64,000 nt of DNA, from positions 38,243-102,242 of the forward strand of contig JALNZV010000007.1 of the NCBI GenBank assembly GCA_023229175.1. Direction: 5' to 3'. Position numbers and translations under genes: made by a program. The DNA comes from Tissierellaceae bacterium (GTDB lineage Bacteria > Bacillota > Clostridia > Tissierellales > Tissierellaceae). Shown here piece by piece: positions 18,185 through 27,930 of this stretch (the stretch's first letter is position 1; each line of letters begins with the position of its first letter). A model generated the notes under the pieces. It did no database searches, had not been told where the DNA came from, and was given only the letters and a program-made list of their open reading frames with translations.

Positions 18185-19453
18185 ATGTTTATAGATGTGG
18201 CAAAAATCCAGGTTAAGGCAGGCAAAGGCGGAGACGGCGTAGTAGCCTGGAGAAGAGAAAAATACGAGCCTTCTGGAGGACCCTATGGTGGAGACGGAGG
18301 AAATGGAGGCAGCATAATACTTAAGGCAGATGAGGGCATCAGAACTTTGATGGATTTCAGGTACAAAAGGGTATACAAAGGCGAAAATGGAGAAGATGGC
18401 AGGACAAAAAAACAATTTGGCAAAGCAGGAAAAGACATTATATTGAGAGTTCCCGTTGGCACATTGATAAAAGATGCAGATACAGGCGGAGTAATTGTAG
18501 ACTTAAAAGAAAAAGATCAATTAGCTGTCATAGCCAAAGGGGGCAGAGGCGGTAGGGGCAATGCAAAATTTGCCACGGCCACACGACAAGCCCCAGGGTT
18601 TGCAGAGCCGGGAACGAAAGGGCAGGACAGAAATATTATATTAGAGCTAAAATTGCTTGCAGATGTGGGACTAATAGGTTTTCCCAACGTCGGAAAATCA
18701 ACTGTTCTCTCAATATTATCTGCAGCAAAGCCTAAAATAGCTAATTATCATTTCACTACCCTGAAGCCAAATTTGGGAGTAGTTAGAGTGGGGGAGGAAA
18801 AGTCCTTTGTCATCGCTGACATACCAGGTCTAATAGAAGGTGCCCATGAAGGTGCAGGGCTTGGCCATGAATTTTTAAGACATATCGAGAGGACTAGGAT
18901 TTTAGTACATGTTTTAGACATATCCGGCAGCGAACACAGAGATCCCCTAGAAGACTTTTACAAAATCAACAGTGAATTAGGCCAATACAACGAAAAGTTA
19001 AAAGATAAGCCACAACTAATAGCCGCCAACAAAATGGATATAGAAGGTGCAGAAGAGGGACTTCGAAAGGTAAAAGAAGAGCTAGAACAAAAGGGATACA
19101 AAGTATATCCCGTATCCGCAGCCACCATGGAGGGAATAGAGCAATTAAAATATGCAATATGGGATTTACTTATAAATACAGAGCTAAACTATGAAACATA
19201 TGACGAAGAATTTGTATACGTCGAAAAAGAAGAAGAACAAATTATCGTAAGGAAAGAAAACGAAGACTATATTGTAGAGGGACCATTTATAGAAAGGCTG
19301 CTCAATGCAACCTATTTTGACAACGTTGACTCCCTTAGATATTTCCAAGAGGCCCTAAGGAAAAGAGGAGTAGTAGACCAGTTAATAGAACTGGGAATAG
19401 AAGAAAACGATCCAGTATTCATATGCGGGTATGAATTTGAGTTTTTTGATTAA
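18185..19453 (+). CDS. obg: GTPase Obg/CgtA
   Basis: This essential GTPase acts in 50S ribosome maturation and the stringent response. The glycine-rich Obg fold lies at about residues 1-158 (KAGKGGDGVVAWRREKY and the GGRGGRGN motif), the G domain at 160-330 with G1 GFPNVGKST, G3 DIPGLIEGA and G4 NKMD, and a C-terminal OCT domain. ATG at 18185 gives the usual MFIDVAKI start; upstream in-frame starts overlap the GAGG site. Length is 422 residues. Confidence 0.96.
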   Translation: MFIDVAKIQVKAGKGGDGVVAWRREKYEPSGGPYGGDGGNGGSIILKADEGIRTLMDFRYKRVYKGENGEDGRTKKQFGKAGKDIILRVPVGTLIKDADTGGVIVDLKEKDQLAVIAKGGRGGRGNAKFATATRQAPGFAEPGTKGQDRNIILELKLLADVGLIGFPNVGKSTVLSILSAAKPKIANYHFTTLKPNLGVVRVGEEKSFVIADIPGLIEGAHEGAGLGHEFLRHIERTRILVHVLDISGSEHRDPLEDFYKINSELGQYNEKLKDKPQLIAANKMDIEGAEEGLRKVKEELEQKGYKVYPVSAATMEGIEQLKYAIWDLLINTELNYETYDEEFVYVEKEEEQIIVRKENEDYIVEGPFIERLLNATYFDNVDSLRYFQEALRKRGVVDQLIELGIEENDPVFICGYEFEFFD

Positions 19454-19466
19454 TGGAGGTGTTATC

Positions 19467-20081
19467 TTGAAAATAGGTATAATGGGCGGGACCTTTGATC
19501 CAATACACTTTGGCCATTTGATAATGGCAGAATACGCCAGGGAAACCTTAGACTTAGATAAAGTAATATTTGTCCCAACAGGTATACACCCTTTAAAAGT
19601 CAATAAAGCCATTAGTCCGTCCCATATTAGAGTAGAGATGATATCCTTGGCCATAGAATCAAACTCATGCTTTGAAGTATCCACCATAGAAATCGATAAA
19701 GAAGGAATTTCCTATACCATAGATACCCTAAGGCTATTAAAGGGAAAATATAAAAGCAGTGAATTGTATTTTATACTGGGTACAGACATACTCTTTGAAA
19801 TAGAAAAATGGAAAGACTTTAGGCAACTCTCAAGGATATGCAAACTAGTATTATTCCATAGGGCAGGGGATACAGACAGTATAGTAGAGGATAAAATCAG
19901 GCAATTAAAAATGCAATATGGGTTGAAATTTGAGAAAATAGAATCTCCAAAAATCGAAATATCATCTACAGAAATACGAAATAGAGTATTTAATAATAAG
20001 AGTATCAAATACATGCTGCCACAAAATGTAGAAGAATATATCGCAGGCAATAATCTCTATAAGGGGGATACAAATGTATAA
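19467..20081 (+). CDS. nadD: Nicotinate-nucleotide adenylyltransferase
   Basis: This enzyme converts nicotinate mononucleotide to deamido-NAD in NAD synthesis. The nucleotidyltransferase motif GGTFDPIHFGHL is at residues 6-17, and the second signature ISSTEIRNR is near residue 165. The TTG start at 19467 has GGAGG eight bases upstream. Length is 204 residues. It overlaps yqeK by eight bases; this obg-nadD-yqeK-rsfS cluster is typical of Firmicutes. Confidence 0.95.
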   Translation: MKIGIMGGTFDPIHFGHLIMAEYARETLDLDKVIFVPTGIHPLKVNKAISPSHIRVEMISLAIESNSCFEVSTIEIDKEGISYTIDTLRLLKGKYKSSELYFILGTDILFEIEKWKDFRQLSRICKLVLFHRAGDTDSIVEDKIRQLKMQYGLKFEKIESPKIEISSTEIRNRVFNNKSIKYMLPQNVEEYIAGNNLYKGDTNV

Positions 20082-20640
20082 ATCCATAGAAAAAGATCTA
20101 ATAATAGACATAGGAAAAAAGAGATACGAACACTCCCTAAGGGTAATGGAAATGGCAATGAAACTTGCAAAGATTTACGATATAGATGTGGAAAACGCAA
20201 GGTTAGCGGCACTTCTCCACGACTGCGGAAAACTCCAAGGTCAAACAAATTTGTTGAAAGTGGCCAAGGATTTTGATATAATCATAGATAATTATATGAC
20301 ATATAATGGGGATTTAGTCCATGGTCCTTTGGGGGCTTACATCGCAAAGACCAAATACAACATAAAAAATGAGGAAATACTAAATGCCATAAGATACCAT
20401 ACAACTGGGAAAAAAGATATGACAACATTGGAAAAGATAATTTATATATCTGATTACATAGAGCTAGGCAGAGATTTCCCTGGACTTAGGAAAATGAGAA
20501 GGCTTTCATTTAAAGACCTAGACAGGGGACTTTTAATGGCCATGGGCAGTACAATTAGCTTTTTAGTAAAAGAAAATAAATTAATCCATCCACGGACCAT
20601 TGAAGCAAGAAATTATCTAATAATGGAATTGGGGATATAA
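20074..20640 (+). CDS. yqeK: HD-domain hydrolase YqeK (Ap4A hydrolase type)
   Basis: The HD motif is seen as EHSLRVMEMA (about residue 19) and LLHDCGK (about residue 48), with IRYHTTG near 108 and the ISDYIE motif near 125. Members of this family have been shown to hydrolyse diadenosine tetraphosphate symmetrically. Length is 188 residues. The ATG lies inside the end of nadD, indicating coupling. Confidence 0.92.
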   Translation: MYKSIEKDLIIDIGKKRYEHSLRVMEMAMKLAKIYDIDVENARLAALLHDCGKLQGQTNLLKVAKDFDIIIDNYMTYNGDLVHGPLGAYIAKTKYNIKNEEILNAIRYHTTGKKDMTTLEKIIYISDYIELGRDFPGLRKMRRLSFKDLDRGLLMAMGSTISFLVKENKLIHPRTIEARNYLIMELGI

Positions 20641-20682
20641 TATATATAATTAAAGGTTAAAACAAATTTAGGGGGTTAAGGA

Positions 20683-21033
20683 ATGTTGGATACGGAGAAC
20701 AAATTGTCAATTATCACCAAAGCCTGTGAGGAGAAAAAGGGAATAGATACGAGAGTACTTAATATTTCAGAATTAACACCTATAGCAGACTACTTTGTAA
20801 TCGTAAGCGGGAATTCATCGGCTCAAGTAATGTCCATAGCTGACGAGGTGGAAAAAAAGGTATTTGAGGCAGGCTACACAGAGATATCGAAAGAAGGATA
20901 TCAAAGTGGCAGGTGGATACTTATGGATTTAGATGATATAATAGTACATGTATTTCATAAGGAAGAAAGGGACTATTACAATTTAGAGAGACTTTGGTCG
21001 AACAAAAAAGAAAAATCAAAGGAGGAGGAATAA
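20683..21033 (+). CDS. rsfS: Ribosomal silencing factor RsfS
   Basis: RsfS binds L14 and blocks subunit joining when nutrients are scarce. Diagnostic stretches are ADYFVIVSGNSSAQVMSIADEV (about residues 33-54) and the GRWILMDLDDIIVHVF segment near residues 75-92. Length is 116 residues. The start at 20683 follows AGGGGGTTAAGGA. Confidence 0.95.
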   Translation: MLDTENKLSIITKACEEKKGIDTRVLNISELTPIADYFVIVSGNSSAQVMSIADEVEKKVFEAGYTEISKEGYQSGRWILMDLDDIIVHVFHKEERDYYNLERLWSNKKEKSKEEE

Positions 21034-21036
21034 ATA

Positions 21037-21417
21037 ATGACATTAAAATTTATTTCTACAGAAAAAGCACCAGCTGCAGTAGGTCCATATTCACAAGGGA
21101 TTAAAGCTGGTAACATTATATTTACATCTGGGCAGTTGCCTGTAGTTTTAGAAACGGGAGAAGTACACAAGGGAGATATACAAAAAGAAACGAAACTGTG
21201 TCTAGAAAATGTGAAGGCAGTATTGGAAGCAGAAGGTGCAACCATAAAGGACATAGCAAAAGTTACAGTATTTGTAACAGATATGAACAATTTTTCATCA
21301 ATAAATGAGGTATACGACGAGTTCTTTGAAGGACACAAACCTGCCAGATCTTTGGTTCAAGTATCAGCATTGCCAAAGGGAGCAGATATAGAAATCGAAG
21401 CAATAGCAGCATTGTAA
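21037..21417 (+). CDS. ridA: RidA family enamine/imine deaminase
   Basis: RidA hydrolyses reactive 2-aminoacrylate and related imines released by PLP enzymes. The family signatures APAAVGPYSQGIKAG near the N-terminus and KPARSLVQVSALPKGADIEIEAIA at the C-terminus, with the active-site Arg in PARS, are all present. Length is 126 residues. It follows rsfS by three bases, with a GGAGGAGG site in the rsfS end, and is closed by a shared terminator. Confidence 0.95.
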   Translation: MTLKFISTEKAPAAVGPYSQGIKAGNIIFTSGQLPVVLETGEVHKGDIQKETKLCLENVKAVLEAEGATIKDIAKVTVFVTDMNNFSSINEVYDEFFEGHKPARSLVQVSALPKGADIEIEAIAAL

Positions 21418-21423
21418 TATGAA

Positions 21424-21447
21424 AAAAGCCACGGAAACGTGGCTTTT
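21424..21447. terminator. Bidirectional terminator between ridA and dacF
   Basis: A 10-bp perfect stem (AAAAGCCACG / CGTGGCTTTT) with a GAAA tetraloop has A-rich and T-rich sides, so it can serve both convergent genes. Confidence 0.88.
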
Positions 21448-21458
21448 AAAATATAGAT

Positions 21459-22715
21459 TTACGCTCCAAATAAAGTGGCACTTCTTTGTTTACGCCTTTT
21501 TCTCCTATTACTGATAACCCATACCCTAGATAAAATAAGTACAAGAAATACAAACCAATACCAATTATTAACCAACCTCTTTAAAAGGCTTGGAGCCTCA
21601 AGGGCATCTATATCCATAGTAGATATAATATGGGATTCAGCAACTTTGTGATCATCTATCCAATATTCCATTTTGCCAATCACCTGGTTTTTTTCAATAG
21701 GTGCAGCAATAGGTGAATCAGCTATAATTCTCTCTTCAATAGAGGTGTTTTTATTTTTTTGTAATATATAATAGGAATCTGATTTTGTTATACCAGCTAC
21801 ATAAGGTTGTACACCATTTTCTACCTGAAAATTTTCAATAAACTTGTTGGCAAAACCAATCCTAGCTTTCTCGAAATTATTTATGCCATAATTCAACAGC
21901 CTGTGGGTATCAGAGTACACATCCTTGGGATCAGACTTAAGCACAACGGAAATAAGCTTATTGTCCAGATCCTCATAAGAAGTGACTAAACAATTGCCTG
22001 CAGCAATGGTATAACCGGTTTTAACGCCGTTTACCCCCTCAAATTTAATTGGGATAGAATTGCCATCTAAATTTATTTTCTCATTGCTGTATAAAAGCTT
22101 GTTCGAGGACTTCAAATATCTCTCCTCAGTCTTTACATTAGTTACTGGTATAGTATAAGTATAATTGCCGACAATACTTCTGAAAATTTCATTTTCCATG
22201 GCATATCTAGCAATTAACGCTAAGTCGTATGCTGAAGTATAATGATTTTCATCTGGAAGTCCGTTGGGATTTACAAAATTGGTATTGAGAGCCCCAAGGG
22301 ATTTTGCTTTTTCATTCATCAGCTTGGAAAATCCTTCAATACTTCCGCTGATATGCTTTGCTATGGCCAATGCGGCATCGTTGGCTGAGGGAATTAAAAG
22401 GGCATTTAACATTTGTTCCATCGTCAGTCTTTCACCGGGCTCCAGGGCAATATGGCTGCCATCTGTTAAATCAACAACTTCTTGATCCACAATTACAATA
22501 TCATCTAAATCCGATAGTTCAATTGCCAATATTGCAGTCATTATTTTAGTTGTACTGGCAGGGTAAAGCCTTTTATGGGGATTTTTCTCGTAAAGGATTT
22601 CCAAAGAATCCACATCAATTAAAATTGCCCCCTCACCAGTAAGATTTAAATCTTCCGCAAAGGAGTATGTACTTACAGCTAACAGTAGAACAATTAAAAA
22701 AATAACTTTCTTCAA
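21459..22715 (-). CDS. dacF: D-alanyl-D-alanine carboxypeptidase, DacF type (PBP5/6)
   Basis: This serine peptidase trims the terminal D-Ala from peptidoglycan stem peptides. A signal peptide (residues 1-20) is followed by the S11 active-site motifs STTK near residue 52, SAN near residue 107 and KTG near residue 230, then the PBP5 C-terminal domain. A membrane segment and basic tail (WYWFVFLVLILSRVWV then RRKRRK) anchor the C-terminus. The start is placed at TTG 22715 because AAAGGTGG lies just upstream and gives a proper signal peptide. It is transcribed against its neighbours. Confidence 0.92.
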   Translation of the reverse strand: MKKVIFLIVLLLAVSTYSFAEDLNLTGEGAILIDVDSLEILYEKNPHKRLYPASTTKIMTAILAIELSDLDDIVIVDQEVVDLTDGSHIALEPGERLTMEQMLNALLIPSANDAALAIAKHISGSIEGFSKLMNEKAKSLGALNTNFVNPNGLPDENHYTSAYDLALIARYAMENEIFRSIVGNYTYTIPVTNVKTEERYLKSSNKLLYSNEKINLDGNSIPIKFEGVNGVKTGYTIAAGNCLVTSYEDLDNKLISVVLKSDPKDVYSDTHRLLNYGINNFEKARIGFANKFIENFQVENGVQPYVAGITKSDSYYILQKNKNTSIEERIIADSPIAAPIEKNQVIGKMEYWIDDHKVAESHIISTMDIDALEAPSLLKRLVNNWYWFVFLVLILSRVWVISNRRKRRKQRSATLFGA

Positions 22716-22898
22716 AACATACACCACCTTTATTTTTATGTAAATAAACTCAACAATAAAATTATATCAGAAATAAAGAAAAAATGTAGGATGAATTTCT
22801 AAGTTTTATAAAAACTATAAAAATCTTAAAAATAAAGCAGGAGAAAACAAAATTAAGTCGAATTATTATATATGAAATCGAGAAATGGGGGTATATAA

Positions 22899-23510
22899 TT
22901 GGTGACCTTTACAAAAAGAGAACAAATAGCTATACTAGTAATTGCCTTAATAATGATTTTTACCTTGGGATTTAAATTTGTAAAGAAGGAAATAACTAAG
23001 CCAAAAGAGTTGGATTTAGAGATATACAATGAAGAACCAACTGCAAATATGGAAGAATTTGAAGATGAAGAGGACGAAGATGAATTTATAATGGTTCATA
23101 TAAGCGGGCAAATAAATTTTCCGGGAGTAATTGAAATAAAAAAAGGAAAAAGACTAATAGATGCAGTAGAAATGCTTGGAGGCTTGAAAAAGGAAGCAGA
23201 TATAGATAGGATAAACCTGGCAAAAAAGTTGGAGGACGAAGAAAAGATATATATACCTAAAATAGGTGAAGAACCTGGAGAAACAGTGAGTTATTCTACA
23301 GTAGAAACTAAATCCGAGGGAAAGATTAACATTAACAAAGCAAGCAAAAGCGAATTGTCCACATTGCCTGGCATTGGCGAGATTTTGGCAGATAGGATAA
23401 TCCAATATAGAGAAGAGACTCCTTTCAAAACCATAGAGGATATAAAAAATGTATCTGGCATAGGAGATAAAAAATTCGAATCAGTAAAGGAATTAATAAT
23501 TGCTAACTAG
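22899..23510 (+). CDS. comEA: ComEA-like helix-hairpin-helix protein
   Basis: A membrane anchor (about residues 8-25) is followed by an acidic linker, a SLBB domain (about 65-125) and a C-terminal ComEA helix-hairpin-helix DNA-binding domain (ININKASKSELSTLPGIGEILADRIIQYRE, described in short form, about 140-203). ComEA proteins bind incoming DNA in transformation. No other com genes are in this window. The TTG at 22899 has GGGGG seven bases upstream; GTG at 22902 is an alternative. Confidence 0.9.
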   Translation: MVTFTKREQIAILVIALIMIFTLGFKFVKKEITKPKELDLEIYNEEPTANMEEFEDEEDEDEFIMVHISGQINFPGVIEIKKGKRLIDAVEMLGGLKKEADIDRINLAKKLEDEEKIYIPKIGEEPGETVSYSTVETKSEGKININKASKSELSTLPGIGEILADRIIQYREETPFKTIEDIKNVSGIGDKKFESVKELIIAN

Positions 23511-23524
23511 AAGGAGGTGAGTAA

Positions 23525-24559
23525 ATGGAAATTAAATTGACACAAATGACCAAAGCCTCGGGGTGAGCCGCTAAAATAGGACCCGATGTCCTGGCGCAAG
23601 TTTTGCGTCATATACCAAAATCAGAAGATGAAAAACTGCTTGTAGGACTTGATACATCCGACGATGCAGCAGTTTATAAGATAAATGAGGAAATTGCCAT
23701 GATTCAAACTGTGGATTTTTTCACTCCCATAGTTGATGACCCTTATACATTTGGACAAATAGCAGCTACCAACGCCCTGTCAGATATATATGCCATGGGG
23801 GGCGAACCAAAATTAGCCATGAATATAGTATGTTTTCCCACATGTTTAAGCCCCGATATCCTAACGGAGATTTTAAAGGGAGGCTATGACAAGGTAAAGG
23901 AAGCAGGAGCCATAGTGGTAGGAGGCCACACAATAGAAGATGATGAACCAAAGTTTGGATTATCGGTCACAGGATTTGCACATCCAGATAAGATACTGGC
24001 AAATAAAACGGCTAAGGTAGGGGATTTGCTAATACTTACAAAACCTTTGGGCATAGGAATAATTAACACCGCTATCAAGGGAGAATTAGTGGATAAGGAA
24101 TCTTATGACGAAGCAGTTATGGCAATGACAACATTAAATAAATACGCTAAAGAAGTAATCGACAAAGTAGGAGGCGTAAACAGCCTGACAGATGTCACTG
24201 GATTTGGCCTAATAGGCCATGCCTACGAGATGGCAGATGCCAGTTCAGTATCCATTAGGATAGACCATAAAAAGATACCAGTAATAACAAAAGCCATAGA
24301 ATATGCAAACATGGGTCTAGTACCTGCTGGTGCCTACGCAAACAGAGGGTATGTAGATGAATTTATCAAGATAAATAAGGACGTGCCAGAATATATGGAA
24401 GATATACTATGTGACCCCCAAACATCAGGAGGACTTTTAATATCCATACCAAAAGAAAGGGCAGATATTTTGCTAGAGGAGTTAAAATCTACCCCTACAA
24501 GATATGGAATAATTGGAGAAGTAGTGGAAAAACAGGAATATCACATATACGTTGATTAA
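23525..24559 (+). CDS. selD: Selenide, water dikinase SelD, a selenoprotein with in-frame UGA
   Basis: SelD makes selenophosphate from selenide and ATP. The true start is ATG 23525 behind AAGGAGGTGAG. The frame reads MEIKLTQMTKASG, then UGA at 23564-23566, then AAKIGPDVLAQVL, and continues to 24559. The UGA falls at residue 14, exactly where SelD enzymes carry the catalytic Cys or Sec. A hairpin directly follows. The rest is a standard AIRS-type kinase: DDAAVY, TVDFFTPIVDDPY, GGHTIEDDEPKFGL and DPQTSGGLL. Conventional gene calling would miss the first 26 residues. It is followed by selA and selB. Confidence 0.95.
23564..23597 (+). promoter_or_regulatory. SECIS-like hairpin for selD
   Basis: Immediately after the UGA, a stem pairs AGGAC (23578-23582) with GTCCT (23588-23592) around a CCGAT loop, extended by GCC (23567-23569) and GGC (23593-23595) across an asymmetric bulge. 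This position and shape fit a bacterial SECIS read by SelB. Confidence 0.8.
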
Positions 24560-24578
24560 GAAGGGAAGGGATCTATAA

Positions 24579-25997
24579 TTGGAAAACCTATTTGCCTTAT
24601 TGCCAAAAGTAGACGATTTACTAGAATCAGAGAACATAAAAGATTTACTAGATTATATACCGAGAAAGCTGGTTTTGGACAGCATACGAATAGAAATAGA
24701 GGCAATACGAGAAAAAATAAAAGGACAAAGACCAAAAGACGAAATAAATAAAGAAATTGAAGATATTCACTTTAAGATAAGGAAAAGGGCAGAGAAAAGA
24801 AATAAAAACAAACTTAAAAGAGTTGTCAACTGCACAGGTGTAGTCATACACACGAATTTGGGCAGATCTCTAATAAACAAGGAAATAATGGAAAATATCA
24901 GTGAAATAGCAACTAATTATTCAAATCTCGAATACGACTTGGAGACTGGAACTAGGGGTTTGAGATACAGCCATTTAGAGGAAATAATTACAGAAATAAC
25001 AGGTGGCGAATCCACCATAGTAGTAAACAACAACGCCGCTGCAGTATTGTTGGTACTTAGTACCATAGCTAAGGGAAAAGAAGTCATAGTCTCCCGTGGT
25101 GAGCTAATTGAAATAGGAGGGGCATTTAGAATACCAGAGGTAATGGAACAAAGTGGAGCTACTTTAATTTCAGTTGGAACCACAAATAAAACCCATTTAA
25201 GGGACTATGAAAATGCCATAAACGAAGATACAGGAGCACTATTGAAAGTGCATACCAGTAACTATAGAATATTAGGGTTTACGTCATCAGTAGATTCAGA
25301 AAAACTATTTGAACTGAGGAAAAAATACGATATACCTTTAATAGAGGACTTGGGGAGTGGAGTACTGGTAGACCTATCTAAATACGGAATAGAATACGAA
25401 CCCACAGTACAAGAAAGTATAAAAAAAGGCGTCGATGTAGTGACTTTTAGCGGAGACAAGTTATTAGGCGGACCTCAAGTGGGAATTATCGTAGGTAGAC
25501 GGAAATATATAGAAGAAATGAAAAAGAACCCCTTGACTAGGGCATTCAGAGTTGATAAATTTACTATTTCAGCATTGGAAGCAACTTTAAGATACTACTT
25601 TGACGAGGAAAGAGCTATAAATGAAATTCCAACCCTAAAGATGCTGACCATGAGCATGGAAGAGATTGAGAAGAAAACTAAGGTACTTCAAGAAAGGATA
25701 CTGGAAAAAATAGAGGATCCTGGGATGACAATTCATATAGAAAATAGCTACTCTGAAGTTGGAGGAGGTTCTTTGCCTTTGGAAAAGCTGCCTACAAAAT
25801 GTATAGTTGTGACCCTAGAGAAAATGAGTACCCAAGCATTTGAAAACAACTTGAGAAGATTTCATATACCTATTATTACGAGACTATATAAAGATAAAAT
25901 TTATTTTGATTTAAGGACAATCAGAAATGAAGAATTTGATATAATAGTAGAGGGCCTACTATATGCCTTTGAAAAAACAAAAGGAGTAATGCAATGA
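24579..25997 (+). CDS. selA: L-seryl-tRNA(Sec) selenium transferase
   Basis: This PLP enzyme converts Ser-tRNA(Sec) to Sec-tRNA(Sec) with selenophosphate. Full-length family features are present: the N-terminal tRNA-binding region, NCTGVVIHTNLGRS near residue 87, EYDLETGTRG, the GGES-NNNAAAV region, and the PLP lysine in TFSGDKLLGGPQ near residue 295. Length is 472 residues. The TTG start at 24579 follows AAGGGAAGGG. The stop overlaps the selB start by four bases. Confidence 0.96.
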   Translation: MENLFALLPKVDDLLESENIKDLLDYIPRKLVLDSIRIEIEAIREKIKGQRPKDEINKEIEDIHFKIRKRAEKRNKNKLKRVVNCTGVVIHTNLGRSLINKEIMENISEIATNYSNLEYDLETGTRGLRYSHLEEIITEITGGESTIVVNNNAAAVLLVLSTIAKGKEVIVSRGELIEIGGAFRIPEVMEQSGATLISVGTTNKTHLRDYENAINEDTGALLKVHTSNYRILGFTSSVDSEKLFELRKKYDIPLIEDLGSGVLVDLSKYGIEYEPTVQESIKKGVDVVTFSGDKLLGGPQVGIIVGRRKYIEEMKKNPLTRAFRVDKFTISALEATLRYYFDEERAINEIPTLKMLTMSMEEIEKKTKVLQERILEKIEDPGMTIHIENSYSEVGGGSLPLEKLPTKCIVVTLEKMSTQAFENNLRRFHIPIITRLYKDKIYFDLRTIRNEEFDIIVEGLLYAFEKTKGVMQ

Positions 25998-27904
25998 AAC
26001 ACGTCATTATCGGAACAGCTGGTCATATTGATCACGGCAAAACAACTTTAATAAGGGCTATCACCGGTAGAAATACAGATAGATTGAAAGAAGAGCAGGA
26101 AAGGGGAATATCCATAGAGCTAGGTTTCACCTATTTTGACCTACCATCTAATCAAAGGGCTGGTATAATCGACGTACCTGGACATGAAAAATTTATAAAA
26201 AACATGCTTGCAGGAGTCATGGGTATAGATATAGTACTATTAGTAGTGGCAGCCGACGAGGGAATTATGCCTCAAACTTTGGAGCACCTTCACATATTGG
26301 ACCTACTTGGTATTAAAAAAGGTTTTGTAGTCCTAACAAAGACAGATTTAGTAGATAAAGAATGGATTGATATGGTAGAGGAAGAAGTAGAAAGCGAAAT
26401 ATTGGGAACGTTTTTAGAAAAATCTCCAATAATTAGAGTGTCATCAACCACTAAGGCGGGTATAAACGAAGTTATCGAGATAATAGACCAATACGCCAAT
26501 GAATTAGAGGAAAAGGACACCAAAGATATGCCTAGATTGCCTGTAGACAGGGTATTTACAATATCGGGTTTCGGTACCGTAGTCACAGGAACCCTTCTAT
26601 CGGGGCAGCTTAGCATTGGAGAAGAACTGCAAGTATTTCCAGGACAAAGAAAGGCAAGAATAAGAACCTTACAAGTTCACGACCAATATGCGAAGACTGC
26701 CTATGGAGGGCAGAGAGTAGCTATAAATCTAGCAGGATTAAAGAAAGACGATATCCAAAGAGGAGATACCCTAGCACCTGTAAATTCCATGTCAGACACC
26801 ATGATGCTAGATGTGAAGATAAAACTTTTAAAAGGTGCAGATAGATATATAGACAATAGAACTAGGCTTAGACTATACGTCGGCACCAAAGAAATCCTCT
26901 GCCGTATTGTGCTGCTCGATAGAGAACAATTGGGGCCAGGAGAAGAGACCTATGCACAACTTAGGCTAGAGGAAGAAACTGTAGCAAAAAGAGGAGACAA
27001 ATTTATCATTAGATTTTATTCTCCCATGTATACAATTGGAGGGGGAGAAATACTAGAGCCAAATCCAAAGAAGAAAAAGCGATTTGACGAAAAGGCCTTA
27101 AAAGAATTAGAAGTAAAAGAAAAGGGGACATCCATAGATATAACAGAAAAAATCATTGAAGATAACTCAAAGAATTTTCCAACCACAAAAGAAATTGCAG
27201 TACTGACGTCGATGTTGGAGGAGAGCGTAAGGGATGAGGTACAAAGTCTAATGGAAATGAAAAAAGTAATCTCCTTTCAACTGACGAAGGACCTGCACGT
27301 GATTCACAAAAACTATTATGAGGAAGTGAAAAATAGGATAATAGAGGAATTGCAGAATTTTCACAAAAAATATCCTTTGAGATGGGGAATGTCCAAGGAA
27401 GAAATAAAAAACAAATATTTAGGAAATGCAAAGCCGAGAGTAGGAGATAGTTTCCTTGACAACTTAGTAAAAGAAGGGTACCTATCACAAAGGTTAGAAA
27501 ACCTTTCCATTATAGACTTTGAAATAAACCTAAGCCCCCTTCAGCAAAACATAAGGGAAGAAATATTGAAAAAGTTCAATAGTAGTCCCTACCAACCGCC
27601 AAAGAAAGAAGACTTAGACACCATAGGGAATAGCCCCAAAGGAGAAGCAGATGAAGTCTTCATATCCATGGTGAACGATGGCGACATTGTAAAACTAAAT
27701 GAGGAATTACATCTATCAAAAGAAGCATATGAAAATGCAGTAAATATATTAAAGGAATATTTAAAGGAAAAAGAAAGTATAACAACTGGTGAGTTTAGAG
27801 ATCTTTTAAATACCAATAGAAAAGTAGCCATTGCCCTTTTGGAGTATTTTGACCAAATTAAACTGACCAAAAGAGAAAAGGATATTAGGGTAATAAATAA
27901 ATAA
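25994..27904 (+). CDS. selB: Selenocysteine-specific elongation factor SelB
   Basis: SelB delivers Sec-tRNA(Sec) to UGA codons marked by a SECIS hairpin. The EF-Tu-like G domain has GTAGHIDHGKTTLI at residues 4-17, DVPGHEKFI near 60 and TKTD near 115. The later domains include the VFTISGFGTVVTGT segment, and C-terminal winged-helix domains for SECIS binding occupy about residues 400-636. Length is 636 residues. Its tRNA (tRNA-Sec) is encoded about 14.4 kb downstream. Confidence 0.96.
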   Translation: MKHVIIGTAGHIDHGKTTLIRAITGRNTDRLKEEQERGISIELGFTYFDLPSNQRAGIIDVPGHEKFIKNMLAGVMGIDIVLLVVAADEGIMPQTLEHLHILDLLGIKKGFVVLTKTDLVDKEWIDMVEEEVESEILGTFLEKSPIIRVSSTTKAGINEVIEIIDQYANELEEKDTKDMPRLPVDRVFTISGFGTVVTGTLLSGQLSIGEELQVFPGQRKARIRTLQVHDQYAKTAYGGQRVAINLAGLKKDDIQRGDTLAPVNSMSDTMMLDVKIKLLKGADRYIDNRTRLRLYVGTKEILCRIVLLDREQLGPGEETYAQLRLEEETVAKRGDKFIIRFYSPMYTIGGGEILEPNPKKKKRFDEKALKELEVKEKGTSIDITEKIIEDNSKNFPTTKEIAVLTSMLEESVRDEVQSLMEMKKVISFQLTKDLHVIHKNYYEEVKNRIIEELQNFHKKYPLRWGMSKEEIKNKYLGNAKPRVGDSFLDNLVKEGYLSQRLENLSIIDFEINLSPLQQNIREEILKKFNSSPYQPPKKEDLDTIGNSPKGEADEVFISMVNDGDIVKLNEELHLSKEAYENAVNILKEYLKEKESITTGEFRDLLNTNRKVAIALLEYFDQIKLTKREKDIRVINK

Positions 27905-27930
27905 ATTTGGCTAAATACTGAGGTGGATAA

